Shown: piece by piece, positions 16,264 through 27,000 of the stretch
Position numbering within the stretch: position 1 is the first letter of the stretch
Layout: each line of letters opens with the position of its first letter
The notes under the pieces: model-generated
The model's input: the letters and a program-made list of their open reading frames with translations, nothing else
Told to the model about the DNA's origin: nothing
The model's database searches: none
Made by a program: the position numbers and the translations under genes
Origin: Actinomadura sp. DC4
GTDB lineage: Bacteria; Actinomycetota; Actinomycetes; Streptosporangiales; Streptosporangiaceae
Direction of reading: 5' to 3'
NCBI RefSeq assembly: GCF_030406325.1
Contig: NZ_JAUEQY010000014.1
Coordinates: 62,001 to 126,000, forward strand
Length of the DNA stretch: 64,000 nucleotides

Positions 16264-19260
16264 ATGAAAATATTGGCGCCCCAACTCGACCGCCACATCG
16301 TCACAGCCGTGCTCGTCACGCACGATGGTGCGCGCTGGCTGCCCGAGACGCTCAAGGCGTTGCTCACCCAGAGCCATCCGGTCGACCGCCTCGTCGCGGC
16401 AGACACCGGCAGCACCGACGCCGGCCCCGCCATGCTCACCGAGGTCGTCGGTGAGGGCAACCTGCTCAACCTGCCGCACGGCACGCGTTACGCCGACGCG
16501 GTGAGGGAGACGGTGTCCCACCCCGCCTCCACGCTGGCCGTCCCCGGCCCCGAGGGTGCGATCGGCCAGGACCGCGTCGAGTGGATCTGGCTGCTCCACG
16601 ACGACTCCACCCCGGCGCCCGACACGCTCGAACAGCTGCTGCGCACCGCCGACGCGCACCCGCCCGCGGCGATCCTCGGCCCCAAGCTGCGCGACTGGAA
16701 CGACCGGCGCGTGCTGCTGGAGGCGGGCGTCGCCATCGACCGTGTGGGCCGCCGCGAGACCGGACTCGACCCTCTGGAGTTCGACCAGGGCCAGCACGAC
16801 ACGATCCGCGAGGTCATGGCGGTCAGCAGCGCCGGCATGCTGGTCCGCCGCGACGTGTGGGACGAGCTCGGCGGCCTCGACCCGGCCTTCGGCCTCTTCC
16901 GCGACGACGTCGACTTCGGCTGGCGCGCCTACGCCGCCGGGCACCGCGTGCTGGTCGCGCCCGACGCCGTGATGTTCCACGCCGAGGCGGCGGCGCGGGG
17001 CGAGCGCGACGCCGGGTTCGCCGCCGACGACCGGCGCAGCGCGCTGCTCGTGCTGTTCGCGAACCTGCCGCTGTCCGGGCTCGCGCTCTCACTGCCGTTC
17101 AACATCCTCGTCTCTCTGCTGCGCGCGGTCTTCTTCGCCGGCGCCAAACGGCCCGGCGCCGCCGGGGCCGAGATGGCGGCACTGCGCAGCGCACTGTTCC
17201 GCGCGCCCCGGCTGCGCCGTGCCCGGCGCCCGGGGCTGACCGCCAGCGGCGTCAGCCGGTTCCAGCCGCGCTGGCCGACCCTGCGGCGGCTGCCGGACCT
17301 GTTCGTCGGCCACCGGCTTCCCCTGCCGAAGACCGAGAGCGGGATGGTCCGCCGCTGGGCGCGGCGTCCCGGCGTGCTGATGACCATCGTGCTGGCCCTG
17401 GTCGCGCTCGTGGCCGAGCGCGGCCTGCTCTCCACCCGCGGCTACCTCGGCGGCGGCGCGCTGGTGCCCGCGTGGGGCGGCGCGAGCGACCTGTGGGCCG
17501 AATACATCACCGGCTGGCACCCGGTCGGGCTCGGCTCGGCCGCCGGCGCCCCGCCGTACGCCGGGATGCTCGCCGTGCTGGCCACCGTCCTGCTGGGCAA
17601 GCCGTGGCTCGCCGTCCTGGTGCTGCTGCTCGCGGCCGTGCCGCTCGCCGGGCTGACCGCCTACACCGCGGTGCGCCGGCTCCGCCGCGTCGGCGTGCCC
17701 GTCGCGGTCTGGGCCGGCGTCACGTACGCGCTGCTGCCCGTCGTCTCCGGAGCCGTCACGACCGGCCGCCTCGGCACCGTCGTGGTGATCGTCCTGCTGC
17801 CCCTGATCGGGGTGTTCGCGGGTGCCATGCTCGCGCCCGCGTCGCGCCACGCCGCCTGGGCGGTGGCCGCGCTGCTCACCGTCGCCATGGCGTTCGCGCC
17901 GCTGACCTGGCCGCTGGCCGTGCTCGTCGGCCTGCCCGCGCGGTACGCCCTCGGCGGCCGGCGGGCGCACGCCGGCCGCCGCCTGGCCGTCGCGCTGGGC
18001 GTGCCGCCGCTCCTGCTGCTGCCCTGGACGCTCCACCTGCTGGCGCACCCGTCGGAGTTCCTGCGCGAGGCGGGGCTGACGGCGGCCGTCGCGCGGCCGG
18101 TCCCGAGCGGGCTGGTCATGCTCAGCCCGGGCGGCCCGGGCACGCCCGTCTTCTGGGTCACCGCCGGGCTCGCCGCGACCGGCCTGGCGGCACTGCTGCT
18201 GCCCCGGCAGCGTTCGGCGGTGCTGACCGGCTGGCTGCTCGCGCTCATCGGGCTGCTCGCCGCGATCCTCGTCCTGGCCCGCCCGGCCTGGCCCGGCGTG
18301 GCGCTGACGTTCGCCGCCGCCGGTCTCGTCCTCGCCGCCTCCGGCGTGCTGCACACGGCGCTCGCGAAGCTGTGGGCGCCCGGTCTCGCGCCGCGCGCCG
18401 CCGCGGCCCTGGTGCTGGTGGTCGCGGTCTCCACGCCCCTGCTCGCCGCCGGCACCTGGATCATGCGAGGGACCCACGGGCCGCTCGTCCGCACGAGTCC
18501 CGACGCGTTGCCGCTGGTCGTCGAGTCGCAGGTGACCCGGCCCCGCATGCTCGTGCTCGCCGGACACCCGGGTGGCGCCGTGACGGCGACGGTGTTCCGC
18601 GACCGCCGGCCGCTACCGGGCGAGGAGGCCGTGCCGTCCTCGGACGCGGCCCGTCGCCGGCTGCGCGAGGCCGTGGCCGGCCTCACCGCCGGCACCGGCG
18701 ACGCGACGGAGCTGACCCACTTCGGCGTCGGGTACATCCTGGTGCCCGACCCCGGCCACGACCCGATCGCCGCCTCCCTCGACGCCGTGCCCGACCTGAC
18801 GAGGCTGGGCCGCACGTCGCGCTTCGGCCTGTGGCAGCCGGCCGCGCAGACCGGGCGGCTGATGCTCGTCGACGGCCGTACGGTGACGCCGCTGCCGGCC
18901 GGCCGTACGGACGCGAAGGTCCGCGTCCCGCCGGGCGCCGACGGGCGCATCCTCCTGCTGGCCGAGCCGTCCGGGCACGGCTGGCACGGCACGTTCGACG
19001 GCCACGCGGCGCGAGGGTGGACGTTCGACGGCTGGGCCCAGGCGTTCGACGTCCCGTCGTCCGGTGGCTCCTTCACGCTGCACCGCGGCATGACGCTGCG
19101 GCACCTGTGGGTGTCCGCGCAGGGCCTGGCGCTGGTCGTGGTCATCCTCCTGTCGCTGCCGTCCGCGCAGTGGATCGACCGCCCGCGCCGCCACCGCAGA
19201 AAACGCGGCGGGCACGTGCGCACCGAGCAGCTCCCGGCACTGACGGGGGCGGAGTCGTGA
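16264..19260 (+). CDS. Large membrane glycosyltransferase (GT2 plus polytopic domain)
   Basis: 998 residues from ATG 16264 (MKILAPQLDRHIVTAVLVTH); an open frame extends upstream into the terminator hairpin but does not look coding. Residues ~10-300 are a GT2 domain with LVAADTGSTDAGPA, WLLHDDSTPAPD as the DxD region, and LFRDDVDFGWRAYAAGH. The rest has a dozen or more hydrophobic segments and an extracytoplasmic loop before a last helix. Homologues sit next to whiB in other actinomycetes; the likely job is adding a sugar to a lipid-linked or cell-wall polymer. It overlaps the next gene by 4 bp. Confidence 0.85.
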   Translation: MKILAPQLDRHIVTAVLVTHDGARWLPETLKALLTQSHPVDRLVAADTGSTDAGPAMLTEVVGEGNLLNLPHGTRYADAVRETVSHPASTLAVPGPEGAIGQDRVEWIWLLHDDSTPAPDTLEQLLRTADAHPPAAILGPKLRDWNDRRVLLEAGVAIDRVGRRETGLDPLEFDQGQHDTIREVMAVSSAGMLVRRDVWDELGGLDPAFGLFRDDVDFGWRAYAAGHRVLVAPDAVMFHAEAAARGERDAGFAADDRRSALLVLFANLPLSGLALSLPFNILVSLLRAVFFAGAKRPGAAGAEMAALRSALFRAPRLRRARRPGLTASGVSRFQPRWPTLRRLPDLFVGHRLPLPKTESGMVRRWARRPGVLMTIVLALVALVAERGLLSTRGYLGGGALVPAWGGASDLWAEYITGWHPVGLGSAAGAPPYAGMLAVLATVLLGKPWLAVLVLLLAAVPLAGLTAYTAVRRLRRVGVPVAVWAGVTYALLPVVSGAVTTGRLGTVVVIVLLPLIGVFAGAMLAPASRHAAWAVAALLTVAMAFAPLTWPLAVLVGLPARYALGGRRAHAGRRLAVALGVPPLLLLPWTLHLLAHPSEFLREAGLTAAVARPVPSGLVMLSPGGPGTPVFWVTAGLAATGLAALLLPRQRSAVLTGWLLALIGLLAAILVLARPAWPGVALTFAAAGLVLAASGVLHTALAKLWAPGLAPRAAAALVLVVAVSTPLLAAGTWIMRGTHGPLVRTSPDALPLVVESQVTRPRMLVLAGHPGGAVTATVFRDRRPLPGEEAVPSSDAARRRLREAVAGLTAGTGDATELTHFGVGYILVPDPGHDPIAASLDAVPDLTRLGRTSRFGLWQPAAQTGRLMLVDGRTVTPLPAGRTDAKVRVPPGADGRILLLAEPSGHGWHGTFDGHAARGWTFDGWAQAFDVPSSGGSFTLHRGMTLRHLWVSAQGLALVVVILLSLPSAQWIDRPRRHRRKRGGHVRTEQLPALTGAES

Positions 19261-20810
19261 ACCTCGGATCGACGGCGGCCTCCGCGCGCCGCGTTCTGCG
19301 GCCGGTGGCCCGTGCCGTCTACCGCCTGGGCCGCGCCGTCGCGCGTTCGATCTACCGGCTCGTACGCGGGGCGGTGCGCGCGGTGTTCGCGTTCGCCGGG
19401 CGGCTGTCCTCGGCCGAGACCCGGCCGCGGTGGATGAACCGTCTGCCCGGCAACCGGTTCGCCCTCGCGGGCCTGGTCGTGCTGGCCCTCGTGGCCCTGT
19501 ACGGCGTCGCGACGTTCGCCCGCCCGGCGGCCTCGGCGCCGCGCCGCGGCACCACCGTCCCGGTCACCTCGGCGGACGCCGCCTGCCCCGACACGCACGG
19601 CGCGCGGGTGAGCGCGGTCACGCCGCCCGGCGCGCACGGCGTCGGGCAGGCCTCGGTCACGGGCCGTCCGGTCGTGCTGACCTCGCCGGGCACCGCCTGG
19701 TCCACCGACGTCAAGGGCAAGGACGCCGGGCCGTGGGCGTTCGGCGCGTACGGCTCGCTCGCGCCCGGGCTGACCGTGGAGCAGACGACGTCCGAGGGGG
19801 GCCTGGCCGGCACCCGCTGCCTCCAGCCCGCCGCCGACCTGTGGTTCGCCGGCCCCGGGCCCGCCGACGCCAAGGACGTCGGCCTCTACCTCACCAACGT
19901 CGACGACCGCCCGGTGACCGCCATCGTCGCAGCGCTGAGCCCGGAGGGCTCGATCGAGACTCCCGAGGGCGAGGACGACGTGCTCGTCGCCCCGCACACC
20001 ACCCGCCTCGTGCAGGTCGGCGTGCAGGTCGAGGGCTTCGGCCGGACGGCCGCGGACGCCAGGCTCATCGCCCTGCACATCCACGCCGACAACGGCCGGA
20101 TCGCGGCGGCCGTACGCGTCCAGCGGAAGAAGGGCGCCGACTGGCTGCCGGCCACGGTGCCGGGCTCCAGCGTCGTCGTGCCGGGCGTCCCCTCGGGCAG
20201 CGGCAAACGCCGGCTGCTCATCGCGGTGCCCGGCCGGGACGAGGCCCAGGTGCGCGTGCAGGGCATCGCGAAGGACGGCGCGTTCGCGCCCATCGGAACG
20301 CGCAGCCTCCAGGCGCCCGCGCTCGCGGTGACCTCGTTCGACGTCGGGCTCGGCGGCAAGTACGCGGGGCTGCGGCTCGTCTCCGACAAGCCGGTCGTGG
20401 CCGCGCTGGTCATCGAGGAGGGCGACGACTTCGCGGTGACCGGCGCCACCCCGCCGCTCACGGCGGAGGGACAGGGCGGCCTGGTCGCCGACGTACGGGA
20501 CAAGACGACGCTGCTGCTGACCGCTCCCGGAGCCGCCGCCGGCGTCCGGCTCACGCAGCTCATGGGCCAGGGCCCTGCCGGCACGCCGCAGGACGTCCGT
20601 GTGCCCGCGGGCCGCACCATCGAGGTGAAGATGCCGCCGCCGGCCGGCGGCGACGGCTACGGCCTGACCATCGTGCCCGGCCGGGGCTCCGGCCCGGTGT
20701 ACGCCGCGCGGGTGCTGCGGATCAAGAAGCAGGGCGTCACGCTCCTGCCGGTCACGCCGGCGCGGATGACCGCGCTGCTGCCCGTCGTACGGGATATGCC
20801 GCTTCCGTAA
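19257..20810 (+). CDS. DUF5719 family secreted/membrane-anchored protein
   Basis: 517 residues from a GTG overlapping the previous stop (GTGA). An N-terminal basic stretch is followed by one membrane anchor (FALAGLVVLALVALYGVATF, about residues 70-89). A long extracytoplasmic region follows, rich in Gly, Ala and Val, with beta-rich segments such as LVQVGVQVEGFGRTAADARL. DUF5719 proteins accompany the upstream glycosyltransferase in actinobacteria, and the coupling implies they work together, perhaps as an extracellular accessory. No enzymatic motif is seen. Confidence 0.8.
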   Translation: MNLGSTAASARRVLRPVARAVYRLGRAVARSIYRLVRGAVRAVFAFAGRLSSAETRPRWMNRLPGNRFALAGLVVLALVALYGVATFARPAASAPRRGTTVPVTSADAACPDTHGARVSAVTPPGAHGVGQASVTGRPVVLTSPGTAWSTDVKGKDAGPWAFGAYGSLAPGLTVEQTTSEGGLAGTRCLQPAADLWFAGPGPADAKDVGLYLTNVDDRPVTAIVAALSPEGSIETPEGEDDVLVAPHTTRLVQVGVQVEGFGRTAADARLIALHIHADNGRIAAAVRVQRKKGADWLPATVPGSSVVVPGVPSGSGKRRLLIAVPGRDEAQVRVQGIAKDGAFAPIGTRSLQAPALAVTSFDVGLGGKYAGLRLVSDKPVVAALVIEEGDDFAVTGATPPLTAEGQGGLVADVRDKTTLLLTAPGAAAGVRLTQLMGQGPAGTPQDVRVPAGRTIEVKMPPPAGGDGYGLTIVPGRGSGPVYAARVLRIKKQGVTLLPVTPARMTALLPVVRDMPLP

Positions 20811-21098
20811 CCGTCGGCATAGAGCCGCAATGGATCTGAATTCTTCGGCCGGCGCTGGCTGAGCATTGCTTTTGGAGATGGAAGCTCGACGGCTGCTTGA
20901 CACCCAACGTACGCTTTATGACAGATGTTGACAGCGTCTTTTACAACAGTCGTCGTCTCGGGTCGAAAACTCTCCTCCCCCGCCACCTTGGAGAGACCGA
21001 AGGAAGGGTCATGACCTGCGGTATGCCGCGCTCATCGCCGAGCAGCACTCGGTCAAACCGAAGATGACCGTACTCTCCCCCGCAGAGGACTCTCACGC

Positions 21099-24000
21099 AT
21101 GCGCGAACCCCGCCGGGAAGATGCTTCCCGCCCCAATTTCGGCTCTGCCACGGAAATACCGGTCGCCATCATCGGCATCGGATGTCGGTTTCCCGGCGGG
21201 ATCGACTCGGCGGACGCGTTGTGGCGTGCGCTCGCCGAGGAGCGCGATCTGGTGACCGAAGTCCCATCTCAACGGTGGGACGCCGACGCGATCTACGACC
21301 CCGAGCCCGGTGTGCCGGGCAAGCTGGCCTCGCGCTGGGGCGCCTTCATCGACGACGTCGCGGGCTTCGAACCGTCCTTTTTCGGGCTGACCGAACACGA
21401 GGCGGAGCGGATGGACCCGCAGTCCCGGCTGCTGCTGGAGACGGCGTGTGAGGCGCTGGAGCACGCCGGCCTCCCACCGCACGGCCTGAGCGGCTCGGCC
21501 ATCGGCGTGTTCGCCGGTCACACCCAGGATGACTACCTCACCCTGTCCAACCGCGACGAGCCCGGCCGCTGGGACGCCCACAGCGTCATCGGCACCGACC
21601 GCTCGTCGGCCACCGGCCGGATCAGCTTCCTGCTCGGGCTGCGCGGCCCCGCCGTGACCCTCGACAGCTCCGGCTCGTCCTCTCTTGTCGCGGTCCATCT
21701 CGGCTGCCAGGCGCTCCGTACGGGCGAGGTCGACCTGGCGCTCGCCGGCGGCGTCACGCTCGATCTCACCCCGATGAGCGCCTTCACCTCCACGACGATG
21801 GGCACGCTGTCCCCGACCGGCCGGTGCGCCGCGTTCGGCGTGGACGCCGACGGGATCGTCGGCGGCGAGGGCTGCGGCATGGTGGCGCTGAAGCGCCTGC
21901 CCGACGCGATCGCCGACGGCGACCGGGTGCTCGCCGTCCTGCGCGCCACCGGCGTCAACCACCAGGGACGCGCCTCGGAGACGATGACCGGGCCCTCCTC
22001 GGAGGGACAGCGCCTGCTGCAGGAGGAGGTCCTCGTCAGGGCCGGCGTCGACCCGGCCGACGTCGGGCTCGTGGAGGCGGACGGCGCGGGCAGCCCGTCC
22101 GGGGACCCGGCCGAGTACGCCGCGCTGCGCGCCACCTACGGCGCGGGCGAGGAGGGCTGCGCGCTCGGGTCGGTCAAGACGAACCTCGGGCACTGCGAGG
22201 CGGCCGCCGGGGTGGCCGGGCTGATCAAGGCGGTGATGGCCGTCCGCCACGGGCAGGTCCCCGCGAACCTCCACTTCACCCGCTGGAACCCCCGGATCGA
22301 GCACGAGGGCGCCCGGCTGTTCGTGCCGACCGGCCTCATCTCGTGGCCGGTCGCCGCCGGCCCCCGGCTCGCGGCCGTCTCCTCTCACGGGTCCTCCGGC
22401 ACCAACGCGCACGTCATCCTCGAACAGGCGCCCGCGCGGGAGCCCGTGCCCGTCGCCGAGCCGGAGCCGCGTCTCTATCCCCTCTCCGCCGGCTCCGAGG
22501 AGGCCCTCGCGGCCACGGCGGGCCGTGTGGCGGACTGGCTCGACAACGCCGGCGCGCCCCTGAGGGACGTCGGCCACACGCTCGCCCACCGGCGGGAGAC
22601 ACGTCTGCACCGCGCCGTGGTCAGCGCCACGTCACGTACCGAGCTCGTGGCCGGGCTCCGCCGGCTCGCCGCGGGCGGCGCAGACGCCGATGCCGACGGC
22701 GGCGTGTGGACCGGGACAAGCACGCGCCGCGCCCGTGGCCCGGTCTTCGTCTTCTCCGGTCAGGGCGCGGTCTGGCCTGGGCTGGGCCGGACGCTGCTGG
22801 CGGCCGAGCCCGCCTTCGCGGCGGCCGTGGACGAGCTGGAACCGGTCATCGCGGCCGAGGCCGGGTTCTCCGTGCGCGAGGCCCTTGACGCCGGTGAGGT
22901 GCCGACCGGCGCGCGGGAGACGCAGGTGCTGTTCGCCACACAGGTGGCCCTCGCGGCGGCCTGGCGGGCCCGGGGCGTCGAGCCGGTCGCGGTGATCGGG
23001 CACTCCGCAGGCGAGGTGGCGGCGGCCGTGGTGGCCGGGGCGCTGTCGCCGGCCGACGGCGCGAGGGTCGCCTGCCGGCTGTCGAACATCCTTGCCACCG
23101 TGCCGGACGACAGCGCCACGGCGCGCGTCTCACTCGCGTACGGGCAGGTACGCGCCCAGCTCACCGGGGGCGGCGTCGAGGACGTCACGGTCGCGGCCAT
23201 CCCGTCCCCGTTCTCCACCGTCGTCGCCGGAGACGCCGGGCACGTACGCTCGCTCGTCGCCGCCTGGGGCGCCAAGGACGTGGCGGCGGAGATCGTCCCG
23301 GGCGACCCGTGCCTGGCCGGCGCGCGGGCCGAGGCGGTCGTACCGGAGCTGAAGGCGGTCCTCGCCGGGCTCGAACCACGCGAGCCGGACCTGAGCGTCT
23401 ACGGGACCGTACTGGACGACCCGTACACCACACCGCCGTTCGACGCCGGTTACTGGGCGGACGTCGTACGCGGGCCGGTGCGCTTCGCCGCCGCCTGCGT
23501 GGCCGCGCTCGCCGACGGCCACCGCACGTTCGTCGAGGTGTCGCCGGACCCGCTGCTGTCCCCGGCCGTACGCGAGAACGCCCGGCGGATGGGACGCGAC
23601 GCGACCGTCCTGCCGACGCTGACACGCGGCCGGGAGGATCCGTCCGGCCTGATGGGACAGGTCGCCACGGCGTACTGCGCGGGCGTCCCGGTCACCTGGC
23701 GCGAGCACGCCGAGGGCACGCTCGCCGACGTGCCGCTGCCGCTGTGGGCCAGGCGCCGGCTCTGGCTGCCGGAGTACCTCCGGCGCAAGCCCGGCACCGA
23801 GGGGCACCAGGGGCGTCCGCTGCTCGGCACGCACATCAGCCTGCCCGACGCCCCAGGCGAGCACCTCTGGCAGGCCGACGCGGGCACCGCGGCGTGGCCG
23901 TGGCTGCGCGACCACCGGGTCGAGGGCCGTCCGGCGATGCCCGGCGCCGGGTACGCGGAGATGGCGCTGGGCGTGGCCGCCGACCTGTTCGGCGAGCGCG

Positions 24001-27000
24001 CGCCGTGCGAGGTGCGCGACCTGGCCGTGCACACCACCGTGTTCCTCGACGAGCACACTCTCCTCACCACCCGCGCCGCCCGGCTCGCGCCGGAGACCGC
24101 GAGCGTGGAGTTCCTGGCCGAGATCGACGGGCGCGCGCAGTGCGTGGCCTCGGCCACCGTGCGCCTGCTGTCCGCCGAGCCGTCGCCGGGCTGGGTGGAC
24201 CGGCCGGCCGCGATCACCGGCCGTGGAGGCGACCCCGTACCCGAGAGCGAGAACCCGCGCCACGGCCCGTCCTTCGCGGCGCTCGGCGCCATCCACGTGC
24301 CGGACCCCGAGGGCGACACCGTCATCGCCCGCATCGGGCTGCCGACCGGCCTGCGCGCCGCCGCCTGCGGGTTCCGCGCGCACCCCGTGCTGCTCCACGC
24401 CTGCCTGCGAGCGGTCGCGGCCCATCCGCGCCTGCGTGGGCAGGAGGTGGCCTTCGTGCCGCTGCGCGTCGGGAAGCTGCGCCGGCTCGGCGACACGCGG
24501 CACGCGACGTGGTGCGAGGCGCAGGTGCGGACGACCGGCGAGCACGGCGCGCGCGCCGACGTACGGCTGGTGGCCGAGGACGGCACCGTCGTCCTCGAAC
24601 TCCTCGACGTACGGCTGGGCGCGGCGGTCCGCGACGCGTCGGCCGCGCGGGCCCGCGACCGCCTGCTGGCCATCGAGTGGGACGAGCTGCCCGCGCCCGG
24701 CCTGCCCACCACGGAGACCGGGGCCTGGCTGGTGCTGGCCGAAGAGGACGACCAGCTCGCCGACGCGCTCGCCGGCGCGCTCGGGTCCGCGCTCCTGGCC
24801 ACGCCGCTGTCGTACCGCGACATGGGCGCCGAGACGGTACGGCGTCACCTCAGCGACCGGCACGGGCGCATCGTCATGCTCTGCCCGGCGCCGGTGGAGG
24901 CCGTCGGCGTCGAAACGGTCGAGCGCGCCCGCGACCGCGTACGCCGCCTGACCGACCTCGTGCGCACGCTCGCCGATGAGGGCACCGACCCGCGCCTGTA
25001 CGTGGTGACACGCGAGGCGCGGATGCCACGCGGCACCGGCGCGCCCAACCTCGAACAGGCCCCGCTGCGCGCGGTGTGCCGGGTCGCCGGCGCGGAGCAT
25101 CCCGGGCTCCGCGTGACGCACGTCGACGTGGACGCCGACGGCGGCGACCCCGCCGACCTGGTGGCCGAACTGCTCGCCGACTCCGCCGAGGACGAGATCG
25201 CCTGGCGCGGGGGCACGAGGTACGCCGCGCGGTTGCGCCGGGCGCCTCTCGGCACGGACGAGCGCCGTACCGCCGAGGCCCGCTGCGGGCAGGACGGGTT
25301 CGCCCCCGCCGTCCGTACGCTGGGCGACCTGGGCTCCTTCGAGCTCGTCACCGCACCCCGGCGGCCGCCCGGCCCCGGCGAGATCGAGATCCGGGTGCGC
25401 GCCGCGGGGCTCAGCTTCCGCGACGTACGTGCCGCCGCGGACCGTTCGCCCGGAGAGCCGGGGCCGTTCGGGCTCGACTGCGCCGGCGAGGTGGCCGCGG
25501 TCGGCGAGAACGTCACCGGCCTGGCGCCCGGCGACCGGGTGGCCGCCTTCGTCCCGGGCGCGATGGCCTCCTTCGTCACGCTGCCGGCCTGCGGGGCGTT
25601 CCGCGTACCGCCGGCGCTGTCCTACGAGGACGCGACGACGATCCCGGCCGCGTACCTGCTGGCCGGCCATGCCGTACGCCACCTCGCGCGGCTCCAGGAG
25701 GGCGAGCGCGTCCTCATCCACTCGGCGACCGGCGGCGTCGGCATGGCGGTCATCGCCCTGGCCCAGGCGGCCGGGGCACGCGTCCACGCGACGGCCGGCA
25801 ACGACGAGCGCCGCGACCTGCTGCGCGCCATGGGCGTCGAGCGCGTCTACGACTCGCGCACGCTCGACTTCGCCGAGCAGGTGCGCGCCGACACCGGCGG
25901 GGAGGGCGTCGATGTCGTCATCAACTCGCTGGAGGGCATCGCCCTGCAGGCCGGCCTGGACCTCCTGCGCCCGGGCGGGCGCTTCATCGACGTCGGCGGT
26001 TCCTCCCGCGACCGGCTGCGGGTGTCGCCGCCCCTGCACAACGTCACGTTCGCCGGCGTCGACCTGGCCACCGCGGGCGACCGGCTGCCGACGCTGACCG
26101 GGACGCTGATGCGCGAGATCGGCGAGGACGTCGCGGCGGGCCGGATCCAGCCGCTGCCGCACACGGCGTACCCGATCGACGCCGTCGGCGACGCGTTCCA
26201 GGCCATGGCGGCGCGTTCGCACACGGGGAAACTGGTCATCGTCTTCCCGGTCGAGGGCACGGTGAAGGTGGTCGTGCCGCCCGCGCAGGTGCCGGTCGCC
26301 CGCCACGACGGCGCGTACGTCATCACCGGCGGGCTCGGCGGCCTCGGGCTGCTGCTCGCCCGGCACCTGGCCGAGAGCGGCGCCGGCCGCATCGTCCTGG
26401 GCGACCGCGACCGGCCGGCGGGAGAGGCCGGCCGGGTCATCGAGGCGCTCCGGAGAGCCGGCACCGACATCGGCCTGGTCCGCGGCGACCTGTCCGACCC
26501 CGCGACCGCGCCCAAGCTGATCGCCGCCGCGACCGCCACCGGCCTCCCGCTGCGGGGCGTCGCGCACGCCGCGGACGCCGCCGAGGAGGCGGCCATCAGC
26601 CGCATCGACGACGACCTCCTCGACCGCGTGTGGGCCCCGAAGGCCTTCGGAGCGTGGCATCTGTTCCGCGCGGGCGTCGGGCAGCCCCTCGACTGGTGGC
26701 TGTCCTTCTCCTCCTCCGCCGCGCTGATCGGCGATCAGGGCCAGGCCGCCTACGCCGCCGCGGACGGCTGGCTGGACGCCTTCACCGCCTTCGGCCGCGC
26801 CGGCGGCGTGCCCGTGCAGAGCATCAACTGGGGCGTACGCGCCGGCCAGCGGCGACATGGTCCGGCGCCGGTGAGCCCGGCGGACCGCGTCGCCGCCATC
26901 GACCTGGTCCTGCGCCACGACCGGCCACAGACGGGGTACCTGCCGTTCGACGACGCGCGGATGTTCATCGGCGAACGGGTGCGTACGACGCCGTTCTTCG

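Noticed and set aside
16581-19256. Plus-strand frame running through the large glycosyltransferase in another phase and into DUF5719
   Set aside because: Only the part after 19257 matches a real protein; the upstream part is Arg/Pro/Ala-rich shadow sequence.
20897-20943. Two TTGACA hexamers upstream of the polyketide synthase as promoters
   Set aside because: Neither has a convincing -10 at 16-18 bp spacing, so I did not call a promoter.
21011-21067. 18-codon frame with GAAGGAAGG upstream of the polyketide synthase (possible leader peptide)
   Set aside because: The ribosome site is good, but there is no codon run or attenuator structure to support regulation by a leader peptide.
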